Shown one piece after another: positions 51,201-58,474 of a stretch of 64,000 nucleotides of DNA; position 1 is the first letter of the stretch, and each line of letters starts with the position of its first letter. Location: the NCBI RefSeq assembly GCF_029931775.1, contig NC_079314.1, positions 71,663,879 through 71,727,878 on the forward strand, in the 5' to 3' direction. Under the pieces are notes generated by a model. It saw only the letters and a program-made list of their open reading frames with translations. It had not been told where the DNA came from and did no database searches. Source of the DNA: Euleptes europaea. Its lineage: Eukaryota > Chordata > Lepidosauria > Squamata > Sphaerodactylidae. A program made the translations under genes and the position numbers.

Positions 51201-51273
51201 TGCGTCTGGGCAGCCCCGGAGGTGAAGCGGCGGCGGAGGCCCCCTCCGGCCTCACCTTCCGGCGGAGAGGCAT
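27150..51273 (-). CDS. MDM1: MDM1 microtubule-binding centriole protein (15 coding exons, 727 residues)
   Basis: MDM1 binds microtubules, sits at centrioles and restrains centriole duplication; loss causes retinal degeneration in mice. Coding exons: 51256-51273, 47973-48087, 46674-47035, 45557-45691, 45235-45414, 43416-43540, 41607-41706, 38473-38511, 37948-38123, 36791-37060, 35243-35391, 33804-33883, 32178-32430, 31233-31301, 27150-27262. All introns are GT-AG and all phases agree, giving 727 codons against about 714 in human. Four short repeats typical of MDM1 are visible: TEYKKNFKW (exon 2), SEYQRQFVW (exon 4), TEYERCF (exon 5), [10 protein letters not shown] (exon 7). Conserved blocks include [54 protein letters not shown] and the C-terminal ENFWGKM. 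No break is seen. Introns hold LINEs, hAT elements and SINEs. Confidence 0.96.
28410..29945 (-). mobile_element. CR1 LINE (RT C-terminal half and 3' UTR), interrupted
   Basis: The minus strand reads [66 protein letters not shown] and, past the insertion, [20 protein letters not shown] and [10 protein letters not shown]. These are diagnostic of CR1. The usual FADD motif is altered (FADI) and frameshifts are present. A second LINE sits inside at 28976-29273. The 3' UTR ends near 28410 at the 'catctagtccaaccccctgc' region, with a 38-bp tandem duplication at about 28569-28646. It lies in MDM1 intron 14. Confidence 0.9.
28976..29273 (+). mobile_element. LINE 3' end inserted in CR1, 11-bp TSD
   Basis: It is a 5'-truncated copy encoding [20 protein letters not shown]...[19 protein letters not shown], the C-terminal zinc-knuckle region of the LINE family also at 33945-35222. 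It ends in an aaaggaaaggtaaaggaaag tail. The duplication gacagcccttc is perfect at 28965-28975 and 29274-29284 and cuts the CR1 reading frame. Confidence 0.88.
31233..31301 (-). CDS. MDM1: MDM1 exon 14
   Basis: It encodes [20 protein letters not shown] then DE, with phase 1 at both ends, matching human HNVGKARMNNLQLPQHE...DE. Confidence 0.92.
32178..32430 (-). CDS. MDM1: MDM1 exon 13
   Basis: It has 84 codons starting [20 protein letters not shown] and ending [20 protein letters not shown] then N. Human has [21 protein letters not shown]. Confidence 0.95.
32536..33025. mobile_element. GC-rich MITE-like element in MDM1 intron 12
   Basis: It begins ctaacagcccattcctgagc and ends with the near-perfect reverse complement (rc: ctaacagcgcattcctgacc). 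The 490-bp interior is GC-rich and much richer in CpG than the host intron. No transposase and no clear target duplication are seen. A shorter relative with 'gcagcccattcctga' lies at about 37660-37800 in intron 9. Confidence 0.6.
33804..33883 (-). CDS. MDM1: MDM1 exon 12
   Basis: It encodes [20 protein letters not shown] then GSSDNQ, matching human GAVLVSPSKMK. The acceptor is ggttag. Confidence 0.94.
33945..35222 (-). mobile_element. LINE 3' half (RT domain), I/Vingi-like, filling MDM1 intron 11
   Basis: It encodes a reverse transcriptase with the YADDAD catalytic motif ([20 protein letters not shown]), then [17 protein letters not shown]. Farther on, in another frame, is the zinc-knuckle tail shared with 28976-29273 ([11 protein letters not shown]). 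The tail is A-rich near 33950. It has the same orientation as MDM1. The RT frame stays open to about 34650; the rest contains frameshifts and a deletion of part of the zinc-knuckle region. The clade is inferred from memory of similar sequences. Confidence 0.8.
35243..35391 (-). CDS. MDM1: MDM1 exon 11
   Basis: It encodes [20 protein letters not shown] then [20 protein letters not shown] and [10 protein letters not shown]. Human has [31 protein letters not shown]. The donor gtaaaa is followed within about 20 nt by the LINE. Confidence 0.95.
36275..36385 (+). repeat. Tail part of a tRNA-related SINE
   Basis: The stretch 'gtctgagtagacaatactga' then 'ggactaagggtctgattcagtataaggcagcttcatgtg' is the reverse complement of the distal part of the SINE at 50582-51078. 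Confidence 0.6.
36791..37060 (-). CDS. MDM1: MDM1 exon 10
   Basis: It has 89 full codons, [20 protein letters not shown] to KKQQ, including [21 protein letters not shown] (human NTTEKLG...IPVRRRLAW). Two GT sites lie at the 3' end; phase with exon 11 requires the second (gtaaat), leaving two bases of a split valine codon. Confidence 0.92.
37948..38123 (-). CDS. MDM1: MDM1 exon 9
   Basis: It encodes [20 protein letters not shown] then [20 protein letters not shown], almost identical to human [28 protein letters not shown]. Confidence 0.96.
38473..38511 (-). CDS. MDM1: MDM1 exon 8 (39-nt microexon)
   Basis: It has 13 codons, [13 protein letters not shown], between acceptor ccttag and donor gttggt. 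It corresponds to human GSLNAMWYAE and is needed for continuity with VKELREK. Confidence 0.9.
38735..38915 (+). mobile_element. 5S rRNA-derived SINE with BovB-type tail
   Basis: It begins with 5S-like 'cagatctgggaagctaagcagg' and 'gtacttggaagggagaccat' and ends 'ggggtcaccataggttggctgcgacttgacagca' then cacaca. It lies in MDM1 intron 7. Confidence 0.8.
39436..39559. mobile_element. Penelope-like family 1 perfect hairpin copy, 12-13-bp TSD
   Basis: Arms 39467-39510 and 39519-39562 are perfect 44-base reverse complements around an 8-base loop. The left side extends with 'tattgtcgaaggctttcac'. Direct duplications of about 13 bp (caaactaaaaaaa, 39423-39435 and 39560-39572) flank it. The hammerhead-like core of other copies is absent here. 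Confidence 0.6.
40633..40837. mobile_element. hAT-type MITE, complete, 8-bp TSD
   Basis: Ends tagggttgcc and ggcaacccta form a perfect inverted pair. The duplication gtaatgaa is perfect at 40625-40632 and 40838-40845. It lies in MDM1 intron 7. Confidence 0.9.
41607..41706 (-). CDS. MDM1: MDM1 exon 7
   Basis: It encodes [20 protein letters not shown] then [13 protein letters not shown] (human KVNSEYRAKFLSPAQYLYKAGAWTHVKGNMPNQ). It holds the fourth EYxxxF repeat. Confidence 0.96.
42200..42720 (+). mobile_element. Decayed hAT transposase C-terminal fragment
   Basis: The plus strand reads [20 protein letters not shown], then after a stop [40 protein letters not shown] and FLKANLPLF. This follows the hAT dimerisation domain order (YW..., P...SERVFS..G.IV, ...FLK.NL). 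It lies in MDM1 intron 6 against gene direction. A stop codon (about 42484) and substitutions show it is dead. Confidence 0.7.
43416..43540 (-). CDS. MDM1: MDM1 exon 6
   Basis: A lysine- and glutamine-rich exon starting [20 protein letters not shown] and ending HRSLR. It is the least conserved region; placement rests on splice sites and phase agreement. Confidence 0.85.
44127..44260 (-). repeat. CR1 LINE 3' fragment
   Basis: It carries 'catgctggatcagaccaagg' and 'cacagtggccaaca', the CR1 3' region, in MDM1 intron 5. Confidence 0.6.
45235..45414 (-). CDS. MDM1: MDM1 exon 5
   Basis: It has 60 codons starting [20 protein letters not shown], with [12 protein letters not shown] the third repeat (human ETEYKRNFKGLSP). 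Confidence 0.93.
45557..45691 (-). CDS. MDM1: MDM1 exon 4
   Basis: It has 45 codons, [20 protein letters not shown] then [20 protein letters not shown], matching human LLRKKAGL...[18 protein letters not shown]. Confidence 0.96.
46674..47035 (-). CDS. MDM1: MDM1 exon 3
   Basis: It has 121 codons beginning [20 protein letters not shown] (human [20 protein letters not shown]), then a proline-, serine- and glutamate-rich stretch to KFDNG. The donor is gtaagg. Confidence 0.95.
47240..47520 (-). repeat. L2-like LINE 3' region
   Basis: 'gcagctgcattctgcactaattg' to 'cattgcagtaatttactctatagg' resembles the 3' non-coding part of squamate L2/CR1-type LINEs. It lies in MDM1 intron 2. Confidence 0.45.
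47604..47885 (-). mobile_element. tRNA-derived SINE
   Basis: Read on the minus strand it begins with a tRNA-like head including an A-box-like 'agtggtaagctgcagtactg' and B box 'tgagttcgatccc', followed by a long body and an 'accttt' end. It lies in MDM1 intron 2. Confidence 0.65.
47973..48087 (-). CDS. MDM1: MDM1 exon 2
   Basis: It encodes [20 protein letters not shown] then [19 protein letters not shown] (human GLSEYQRNFLWKKSY...[12 protein letters not shown]). It holds the first repeat. Confidence 0.96.
50123..50358 (-). mobile_element. Penelope-like family 1 copy with hammerhead motif, 10-bp TSD
   Basis: On the minus strand positions 50214 to 50180 read CTGAAGA, a GC-rich hairpin, GAAAC and GTC, followed by the shared end ('ccaagaccacgg', 'cggataacctacaagaacc'). 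Duplications agatttgctc lie at 50113-50122 and 50359-50368. It is in MDM1 intron 1. Confidence 0.6.
50582..51078 (-). mobile_element. tRNA-derived SINE, split by a hAT element
   Basis: On the minus strand the head is 'gtggctcagcggtagcgcct' (A box) and 'ggttcagtcc' (B box). The body reaches the 'gtctgagtagacaatactgac' and 'agtataagacagcttcatgtg' end near 50590. The hAT element 50712-50994 sits inside. It ends about 180 bp from MDM1 exon 1. Confidence 0.75.
50712..50994. mobile_element. hAT-like MITE, complete, 8-bp TSD
   Basis: Ends cactggttcccaacc and ggtcgggaaccactg are inverted partners. The duplication ctttaact is perfect at 50704-50711 and 50995-51002. The target was the SINE at 50582-51078. 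Confidence 0.88.
51256..51273 (-). CDS. MDM1: MDM1 exon 1 (coding part)
   Basis: Six codons, MPLRRK, then gtgagg. Human exon 1 encodes MPVRFK and joins GLSEY in the next exon; here the join gives MPLRRK-GLTEY, which fixes the start. The ATG is in gcggccATG context. Confidence 0.9.
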
Positions 51274-51385
51274 GGCCGCTTCCCCGCCTCGTCGCCAGCC
51301 TCCTCTGGGCCCAACGTCCTCCGGCGCGGCGCACAGCAGGAGATGGGGGGGGGGGGCGAGGGACGCGACGGCCGTCAACAAACCC

Positions 51386-51399
51386 GTCTCCTTAGCGAG
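51386..51399 (+). promoter_or_regulatory. MDM1: RFX X-box-like site, left
   Basis: gtctcc-tt-agcgag fits the RFX half-site pattern RYYNYY-N(1-3)-RRNRAC except for the last base. It lies 113 bp upstream of the MDM1 ATG. Confidence 0.45.
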
Positions 51400-51465
51400 C
51401 CTGCCTCGCCTCCGACGCCTGCGCGCCCAATCACTCCCCGCGCAGGCGTCGGAGGCGAGGCAGGC
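51399..51465. promoter_or_regulatory. MDM1: Perfect 27-bp inverted repeat around CCAAT box
   Basis: Arms 51399-51425 and 51439-51465 are perfect reverse complements, rich in CpG. The 13-base spacer, cccaatcactccc, contains a CCAAT box. Confidence 0.85.
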
Positions 51466-51472
51466 CGGGGAC

Positions 51473-51486
51473 GTCGCCAAGGAGAC
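51473..51486 (+). promoter_or_regulatory. MDM1: RFX X-box-like site, right
   Basis: gtcgcc-aa-ggagac fits RYYNYY-N(1-3)-RRNRAC at every constrained position. Its reverse complement matches the left site at 12 of 14 bases. Confidence 0.55.
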
Positions 51487-51780
51487 GGAGGCCCAGGGCC
51501 GACCTCCGCCGCCGCTCAAAGAGCTCGAAACGAGGGAAAGAGCCGCCCGGCTCCTTTCCGCGGCTAAAGTTACCTGAGAGCCGCGTTCGGGGCGCTGCGT
51601 GGGCGGCCTGGCCTCGAGGAGCCCCCGGCCCCGGCCCGTCTTCTGGACAGCTGGGAGAAGCGCCGCGGGCATCCGTACCCCCCCCCACTTCCGGAGGATT
51701 AGTTTAAGCCTCTGCTGCGCTTCTGCGGAGTGGGAGGAGCGACTGCTGGGTCTACGGGGGGGGGGGCGCTTGGTTAGGCT

Positions 51781-52414
51781 TAGGGATGTCAGCCTCCGGA
51801 TGGGATTTGGGGATCCTCCGGAATTACAGAAGCAGAAAAGGGCAAGAGTCCAGGAGCACCTTAAAGACTAACAAAAATGTTTTCTGGCAGGGGTAGGAGC
51901 TTTCGTGAGCCGCAGCTCACTTCTTCAGATACAGCTAGAACGTGAATCCATCTGTCTTTAGAGGAGAGTGAATTTAGACAAGCATTAGTATGTAAATGTT
52001 AACAGTATGTAAATGTGAATAGCAGGCGTGATGGGATGAGGTGTGGTATGCAGAAGAGTCTGTGATGTCCAGGGGAGAGATGGGTGTGGAGAAATCAGCA
52101 TTGGTAATGAGCCATGAATGCAAGGTCTTTATTCAGCCCAGGTAAATGCATTGACTTTAGTTTGAATATCAACTGTAATTCAGCAGGTGCTACTGGACTC
52201 TTGCCCTTTTCTACTACTGCAGACAGACTAACACGGCTACCCGCTGTGAATTATCTCCGGAATTACAGTTCATCTGCTGACTACAGAGATCAGTTCCACT
52301 GGAGAAAATGGATGCGGGGGGGGGGGGGGCTCTATGGCATTGTAACCCACTGAGATCCCTGTCCTTCCCAGGCTCCACCCCCAAATTTCCATGAGTTCTG
52401 GATAGGACAACCCT
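51781..52414. mobile_element. hAT-type MITE split by Penelope-like insertion
   Basis: The flanks of 51830-52256, joined, follow the tagggttgcca family: 'tagggatgtcagcctccgg' at one end and 'gataggacaaccctac' at the other. The copy is diverged and has a G-rich run near 52316-52330. Confidence 0.6.
51830..52256 (-). mobile_element. Penelope-like family 2 element with hammerhead motif, 12-bp TSD
   Basis: Both ends carry the 'gaaaagggcaagagtcc' segment in inverted orientation, and one end continues to 'gactaacacggctaccc' and 'gtgaattatct'. On the minus strand 51928 to 51897 reads CTGAAGA, a perfect gtgagc/gctcac hairpin, GAAA and GCTC, a hammerhead core order. The duplication ccggaattacag is at 51818-51829 and 52257-52268. 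It lies just upstream of the MDM1 CpG island. Confidence 0.6.
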
Positions 52415-52689
52415 ACCCCTCCCATGTGCAACCGGTGGCCATAGAGGACCTGGCAACCCTACCTGGGTCCTTTGTTTTCAAAGAGTTCCATCTTGCCTTA
52501 GGCATGCTGCCCTAGGAAGACATGGGGAAAGCCACTCTGAGCTTTCCTCTGAGTTGGGGAGGGCAGGGTAAAAATGCAATATAATAATAAATAAGAGTCT
52601 TGCGGATCCCTAAGGACTTAAACTCATTTTGTTTTTGTGGACTAGAGCCACTGTTCCTTAAGCAGTGAAGAGTAGTCCATACAAGGTTA

Positions 52690-52990
52690 AGAATGTAAGA
52701 ATCAGACCACTGGTCCATTAGTCCAGCATCCTCTTTCACACAGTGGCCAACCAGATGCCCTGGAAGGCCAAACAAGCAGGGCATAGAAGCCATGGCCTTT
52801 CCTGATCCTGTCTTCTTGCACTGGTATATGGAGGCTCCCTTCAGTCACCATGGCTAGTAGCCATTGATGGACCTCTTATTAATGAATTTCTCTAACCTTT
52901 TAAAACCATCTGTGCTCATGTTCATCACTGGTAATGATGGCACAGTTTAATTACTCATTGAGTAATTTTTGTTTGTCCGGAACCTATTTC
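52690..52990 (-). mobile_element. CR1 LINE 3' fragment
   Basis: 'gaatcagaccactggtccat' and 'cacacagtggccaaccagatgcc' mark the CR1 3' region, similar to 16594-16885. A short L2-like tail precedes it at about 52530-52590. Confidence 0.65.
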
Positions 52991-53388
52991 CCAACAACTT
53001 CACTGGGTGCCCCAAGTTCTAATTTTGTTGGACAGGGAGAAAAAAACTCTCTGTCCACTTTTTCCACCTCATGCACAATTCTATAAACCTCTCTCTGTCA
53101 TGTCTCCCTTTAGCTGTCATTCTTTTAGACTGAAGAAGCCCAGACTATCCTTTTGTTACAGGAAAGGTGCTCATCCTGGTTGTCTTCTATGGCAGAAAAG
53201 CCCCACTGACTTGCAGGCCCTGTTCCACCTTGCCCTCCAAGGCATCTGGCACTAGTGGCCGTGCAAGGTCTCCACCTGGCATGTGCCACCACCTGTCTTT
53301 TCCAACCTTTGGAGGGGCTTTTGAAGGGGAGGCGTAATCAGCAGAATCATGAGCCTGTGAATTCAGAAGTTAATGCCATTCAAATCCC

Positions 53389-54612
53389 TTGAGACAAGAT
53401 ACACATTGGACTGCACCCATGTTGGGATGCAAGCTGTGCGCCAAAAGGAGTAAGCCACATACTGCAAAGAGGATGAGCAGAGACAGGGTTTTTTCGGTGG
53501 TGGTACCTTGCCTTTGGAATGCCCTCCCGCTTGAGGCTCGCCAGGTACCCACCTTACTTTCCTTTTGGTGCCAGGCCAAAACATTTCTCTTTAACCAGGC
53601 TTTTAACTAGGGGGCTCCACCTCTTTTTAGCTGCTTTACCGTCTGCTAGGACCCTGAGGACTGTTTCATTATTATAAATTTTAGACAGCTGTGTTTGTTT
53701 TACACTGCTTTTATGTCCTGGAATGTTTTTAATTGACCTGTTTGTTTTTATTTAGTTAATTCTTGATATTGTGAGTTGCCCTGAGCAAGTTCTGGAGAGG
53801 CAGCATACAAATGCTCTAAATCAGTCATGTCCAAAGTCCGGCCCGGGGGCCAATTGTGGCCCCTGGGCCGGTTTAATTCGGTCCCCCAGCCTGTTTTGCA
53901 GAGAGAGAAAAAGGGGTGCGTGGGGCCTGCGCCTGTGCTTTGCATCCTCGACTGAGGGGGCAATACTTGGGCGGAGGGTCGCCTCGATTGGCTATCTCAG
54001 CCCCGGAATGAAGGCCAGCGAGTCTGAAACCCTAGAGAGGCCACTTCCTTCTTACCCAGACTCCACCGCTCCAAACCACCGCTCTTAACCATTACACCAT
54101 GCTGGCTCTCATGGGGAGAAAAACTCCACATTCCTCCCTGCACGTGAGATGTCAGAGTGTTTGAATCTTGGACTCCATGAGAATGAAAACCAGTTTATTT
54201 CCTGGCTCAGATGAGGGGAGGACAGAATACCCCCGGCATGGTTGAAGGGAGAGAGTTGACAGCCCCAGAGAGGCACATGAGCGAGGGGGGGGGGAAGGGG
54301 GAGGAAGAGTTCCTGCTCCCTCCCTACAGAAGGAAGGTTGGAGATTTAGAAGCTGGGGGGCATCCGGTGAGCTGAAAGGGGCTTTGGGGAATGGAAGGAA
54401 TGTAGCCATGGTTTTTGTGGTGTAGTCTGTGGTTATGGGCATAATAAGTATGCCGTTTGCAATAAACTTTGCAAAAAATAGTTAATTTGCATTAAATTAA
54501 TTTAATTAAGAATGTCAGGCAAAATGGTCGGCCCTTGCGCATGTTCACTTCATCAAATCTGGCTCTCTTTGAAAAAGGTTTGGACACCCCTGCTCTAAAT
54601 AAATACCTTGCC
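53389..54612 (+). mobile_element. L2-like LINE 3' end, split by hAT
   Basis: It encodes SRDRVFSVVVPCLWNALPLE then ARQVPTLLSFWCQAKTFLFN, the C-terminal block of L2/CR1-group LINEs in squamates. The 3' UTR runs to 'gtgagttgccctgagcaagt' and the 'atgctctaaataaa' end, which is cut by the hAT at 53822-54592. Confidence 0.75.
53822..54592. mobile_element. hAT-like element, 771 bp, 8-bp TSD
   Basis: Ends cagtcatgtccaaagtccgg and ggtttggacacccctg are inverted partners of the 'caggggtgtccaaa' hAT group. The duplication ctctaaat is perfect at 53814-53821 and 54593-54600. It contains a minus-strand tRNA SINE head at about 54050-54108 ('aaccattacaccatgctggct'). No transposase is seen. Confidence 0.85.
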
Positions 54613-54793
54613 TTTGTGGGCCCCGTGTCTGCAACTTGCATCAGCTGTTTTCTGTCCTGTAAAATCTTTCTTAATATTTTCTACACCCTGTAAACCTTAA
54701 GACACCTTCTTTTATTTGAAAACTGCTTTGGGAAAGATGGTTCTGTTGCAAATATCTGTTCTTAGGGAAGAACAGATGAACAAATATGAGGGG

Positions 54794-55178
54794 TATTGTC
54801 GAAAGCTTTCACAGTCAGAGTTCATTGGTTCTTGTGGGTTGTCTGGGCTGTGTAACAGTGGTCTTGGTATTTTCTTTCCTGACATTTCGCCCAATGGTTC
54901 CACATTATCATACCACACCCTCATTAGCACAGGACAATGATTTGTCCTTACTTACAGGACAATGATTTGCACATTACCTTTAATACTTTGCAGGACAATG
55001 ACTCAGCTCAAACCCAACTACCTTCTGACTATATATTACTCTTCCTACACACTTGACACTGAGAGACACTGTCCTTCAGTGTTATTCCTCTGAAGATGCC
55101 TGCCACAGCTGCAGGCGAAACGTCAGGAAAGAAAATACCAAGACCACGGTTACACAGCCCGGATAGCCTACAAGAACC
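54794..55178. mobile_element. Penelope-like family 1 element with two inverted ends, ~12-bp TSD
   Basis: The left end (54794 onward, 'tattgtcgaaagctttcac', 'ggttcttgtgggttgtctgg') and the right end ('ggttacacagcccggatagc') are inverted versions of the same sequence. The right end carries the hammerhead-like core at 55090-55124, with perfect gcctgc/gcaggc stem and GAAAC-GTC. The left has a decayed mirror copy. The duplication aaatatgagggg (within caaatatgaggggt at 54781-54794 and 55178-55191) flanks it. Confidence 0.65.
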
Positions 55179-56169
55179 AAATATGAGGGGTGTCTTATGT
55201 CTTTTAACCTTTTCAGTTTCAGTAATCAGAATCTCATGGTGTCATTCAGGAATGCATCAGTCAGATTTGCAGCCTTGTCCCAGTATAAAGTCGGTAGTAA
55301 CTGGCTGCATTTCGGGTTACTCAGGGGAGAAATAAAATTGAGTAAAACATAACTGATGTGTCATTTATTGTGTTAATGTTCACTTTTGGACAGCAGCAAA
55401 ATAGCAGCCACTTGCCCTTCATTAAATAAGTATATACACAATTTGTAGTGGTAAATATACAATCACTGTGTCAGTCGGGCACAGATTATTAAACTGTGTT
55501 ATTCACACAGACCTGCATGCTCTCCCATTACTTATTCATTGCATGTCTCATAATGTGATTATAATAGCTTTTTTAAAAGTGGAAATCACAGGTAACAATG
55601 GGAAAATTTCTCAGAGCTGCCACAAATAATAGGTTAAGAGAAATTCTTAAGGTGTAGTGGTATTGTCAGTATGCATAATTTTTTTGTTCCAGTCCAATGA
55701 AACTTAAGAAAATAGAAAAGGAAACCAGGCCAAGTGTCACCAGCTAAGCCCTGCACAATTGTGGGAGATGGAAATGTATTGTTGAAGGACTCAGCACTTT
55801 AACACGCACATATAATACTATGAACAATTTGATTTATTTCTTGCTAAGGTAGTAAGACTATGAGCGTTATCATTTCAGACTGTTAGTGGGGGATTATATG
55901 ATTAAATATTCCTCCAAGCAAATAAAAATTGCCTGTACATAGTCTTGGGTGTCATAAAGAAAGGATCTAGCATTTCTCTCTGGGGTTAACTGAACCACTC
56001 TGGGTTACTGTGATTATTTACGGTAGATGTGCAACAGAGACATTGGACAGTGATTCTTTTGACTAATCAAAGGAATTTATTTCTGTATTTATTTAAAACA
56101 TTTTTAAGCTGCCTTTACATTCATCTTAGGGTCCCCAAGGAGGTGAACAATAACATTAGAACAAGATTA

Positions 56170-56700
56170 AAAGCTATATATATTGATGGTGAGGGGTCTG
56201 GAGACCAAGTCCTAGGAGGAAAGGTTGAAGGAGATGGGTATGTTTAGCCTGAAGAGGAGAAGACTGAGAGGGGACATGATAACCATCTTCAAGTACTTGA
56301 AGGGCTGTCATATAGAGAAGGGTGCCGAGTTGTTTTCTGTTGCCCCAGAAGGTCGGACCAGAACCAACGGGTTGAAATTAAATCAAAAGAGTTTCCATCT
56401 AGACATTAGGAAGAAATTTCTAACAGAGTGGTTCCTCAGTGGAACAGGCTTCCTCAGGAGGTGGTAAGTGCTCCTTCCCTGGAGGTTTTTAAGCAGAGAC
56501 TAGATGGCCATCTGTCAGCAATGCTGATTCTATGAATTTAGGCAGTTCATGAGAGGGAGGGCATCTTGGCCATCTTCTGGGCCTGGACTGGGGGTCACTG
56601 TGTGTGTGATTGGGAGGTAGTTGTGAAATTCTTGCATTGGGCAGGGGGTTGGACTAGATGACCCTGGTAGTCCCTTCCAACTGTATGATTCTATGAAACA
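56170..56700 (+). mobile_element. CR1 LINE 3' end
   Basis: It encodes [40 protein letters not shown] and IRKKFLTEWF, then a 3' UTR ending 'ggactagatgaccctggtag' and 'tgattctatga'. It is truncated at its 5' end and more complete at its 3' end than 28410-29945. Confidence 0.88.
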
Positions 56701-58474
56701 AATAAACAATAAGCACACGAAAAGGAGAAAGCTTCATTGAAGAAGGAATGCTGGAAATTTAGTCCCCAAAAGTGTTCAAAAATAGATTTGTTTACTATTT
56801 TGTTGTCTCAGAATTTTTTTTAACAATGGCAGTTTTAACAATGCCAATTACCTTGGCTACAGTCCACAGTACACTCCGTGGAAAATAGGTATGTCATAGG
56901 CATGCATTCATTTAGACTAAACCAAAAAAGGTTGAGAAAATGGGGAAAACAATTATGATGCAATATACAAATAGTGACCAATTCAGTTGTGAATGTATAA
57001 GCTGTTTCTAGAGAATTGCCTGAGGCAGCTTGCAAAGTAACAATATAATCATTAAAAAACAATTATCAATAATAATCAAGCTATAATAACAAATTGTTCC
57101 ATAGAATTTATTTCCCAGCTATACTGTAACTATTTACTTTTACAACAGAGACGGGATTTTGACTAGAAGGAATTATCTATGAAAACAAAATTGGTTCAAA
57201 AAATGGTAAAGACGAACAGATTTGCTGTCTGTTTTATCTGTAAATGCTATGGAGTAAGTGGCTTGCAACACCCTAAATTCAATGACATTAATAGCATACA
57301 TTAAAATATTATCAAGCAAGTGTCTATCAAAGTACCCTTCAGTTTCGTGATGGCCTTACAACATGAAAAATGAAAGGGGTATAATTTTATAGGAAAGGAG
57401 TATCATTTTATTTCCTCTGAGGTTTCTTGCGCTCTATCCTAGTTTATGGGAATTGGTGGACATTGAATCATTTATGTATCCTATGCTACCTATGTATTTC
57501 CTGGGCATTCCTGAGGAAATTTTTGATGGTTTATCTGCACAGAAGCTTTTCCCATATAGCTCGATAACATTTTTTCCCACTTTTCAAATGTATTTTGTTG
57601 TCTTCCCCCTACTTCCAAATCAAGAAACTGACAATTAACCAGTTCAAATCAATATGATGACAAATATTGGCTGTTGCCAGTAGGTGGCAGGCCATCAATC
57701 CAATATACTGTGCGCAAATTGATATATGCAGTGCCCTGCAAGGGTAGAATGAAAGTGATAATTTTGGATCTTTATAAAAGAACTATGGTGTCTATTGTAC
57801 TGAGAGTTCCCTGACGAAAACAAAGCTCCCCTTCTATCAAATATTCATTCTGTATAAACTAAAATGGGAGGGGGGTACCATTTTCATTTGGTTTTCAACT
57901 ATGTGGTCCTGTAGAGATTGCACTATAAATATGAAGACATTTACCTATCAGTATTTCTGTACTGGCCCAGTTTTCTGTTTATGTCTCAAGTATGTATGTT
58001 TGAAGGCAAATTTACCCAAAGCAAACACTTCCAGCATCACAGGCTGAAGACTGGCCCTATGATGGTGCAATTTGGCAATAACTTAACAATGCAGCTGGCA
58101 ATAAAGCACACAGCTGGTAGCATGTAAATAGACTCTAAGGGAGAGTTGATGAACTGCAGCATCAAATGAGGAGTCTTACAGATGAAAGACCCATCACACC
58201 TTAGAGTGACATTAAAGACACATCTTTTATATCACCTAATGGCCTCAAGATTAATACTCTCCACGGAGGCAATTCACATATTCTTCAGCAGATCTTTCAA
58301 GGGCTGAGTTAATTAAGTGACAAACTGAGTGACATTCATGTTTGTGTGAGTCAGCCAGAATAGGAACTATGGAACTCAAAGCAGTATTCATGCTGTATTG
58401 TAGTTGGGCAGAGGTGGGCTTCACCCTGACAGGGTCCCTGGTTATCTTACATTATCAGGAGCCTATTTTAAAGA

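Larger units (their letters stand above)
51040..51760. promoter_or_regulatory. MDM1: CpG island over MDM1 exon 1 and promoter
   Basis: The stretch is strongly GC- and CpG-rich against AT-rich surroundings and contains the MDM1 start codon. It includes a CCAAT box inside a perfect inverted repeat, two RFX X-box-like sites and ETS-like cttccgg sites (for example 51256-51262, 51688-51694). A possible 5' UTR donor (cag then gtaact, minus strand, about 51573) means transcription may begin near 51.6 kb. Confidence 0.8.

Noticed and set aside
50882-51672. Long overlapping open frames of 230-odd codons on both strands in the CpG island
   Set aside because: GC-rich sequence has few stops; the frames cross a hAT element, a SINE and the MDM1 promoter and resemble no protein. 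Only the six MDM1 codons at 51256-51273 are supported.
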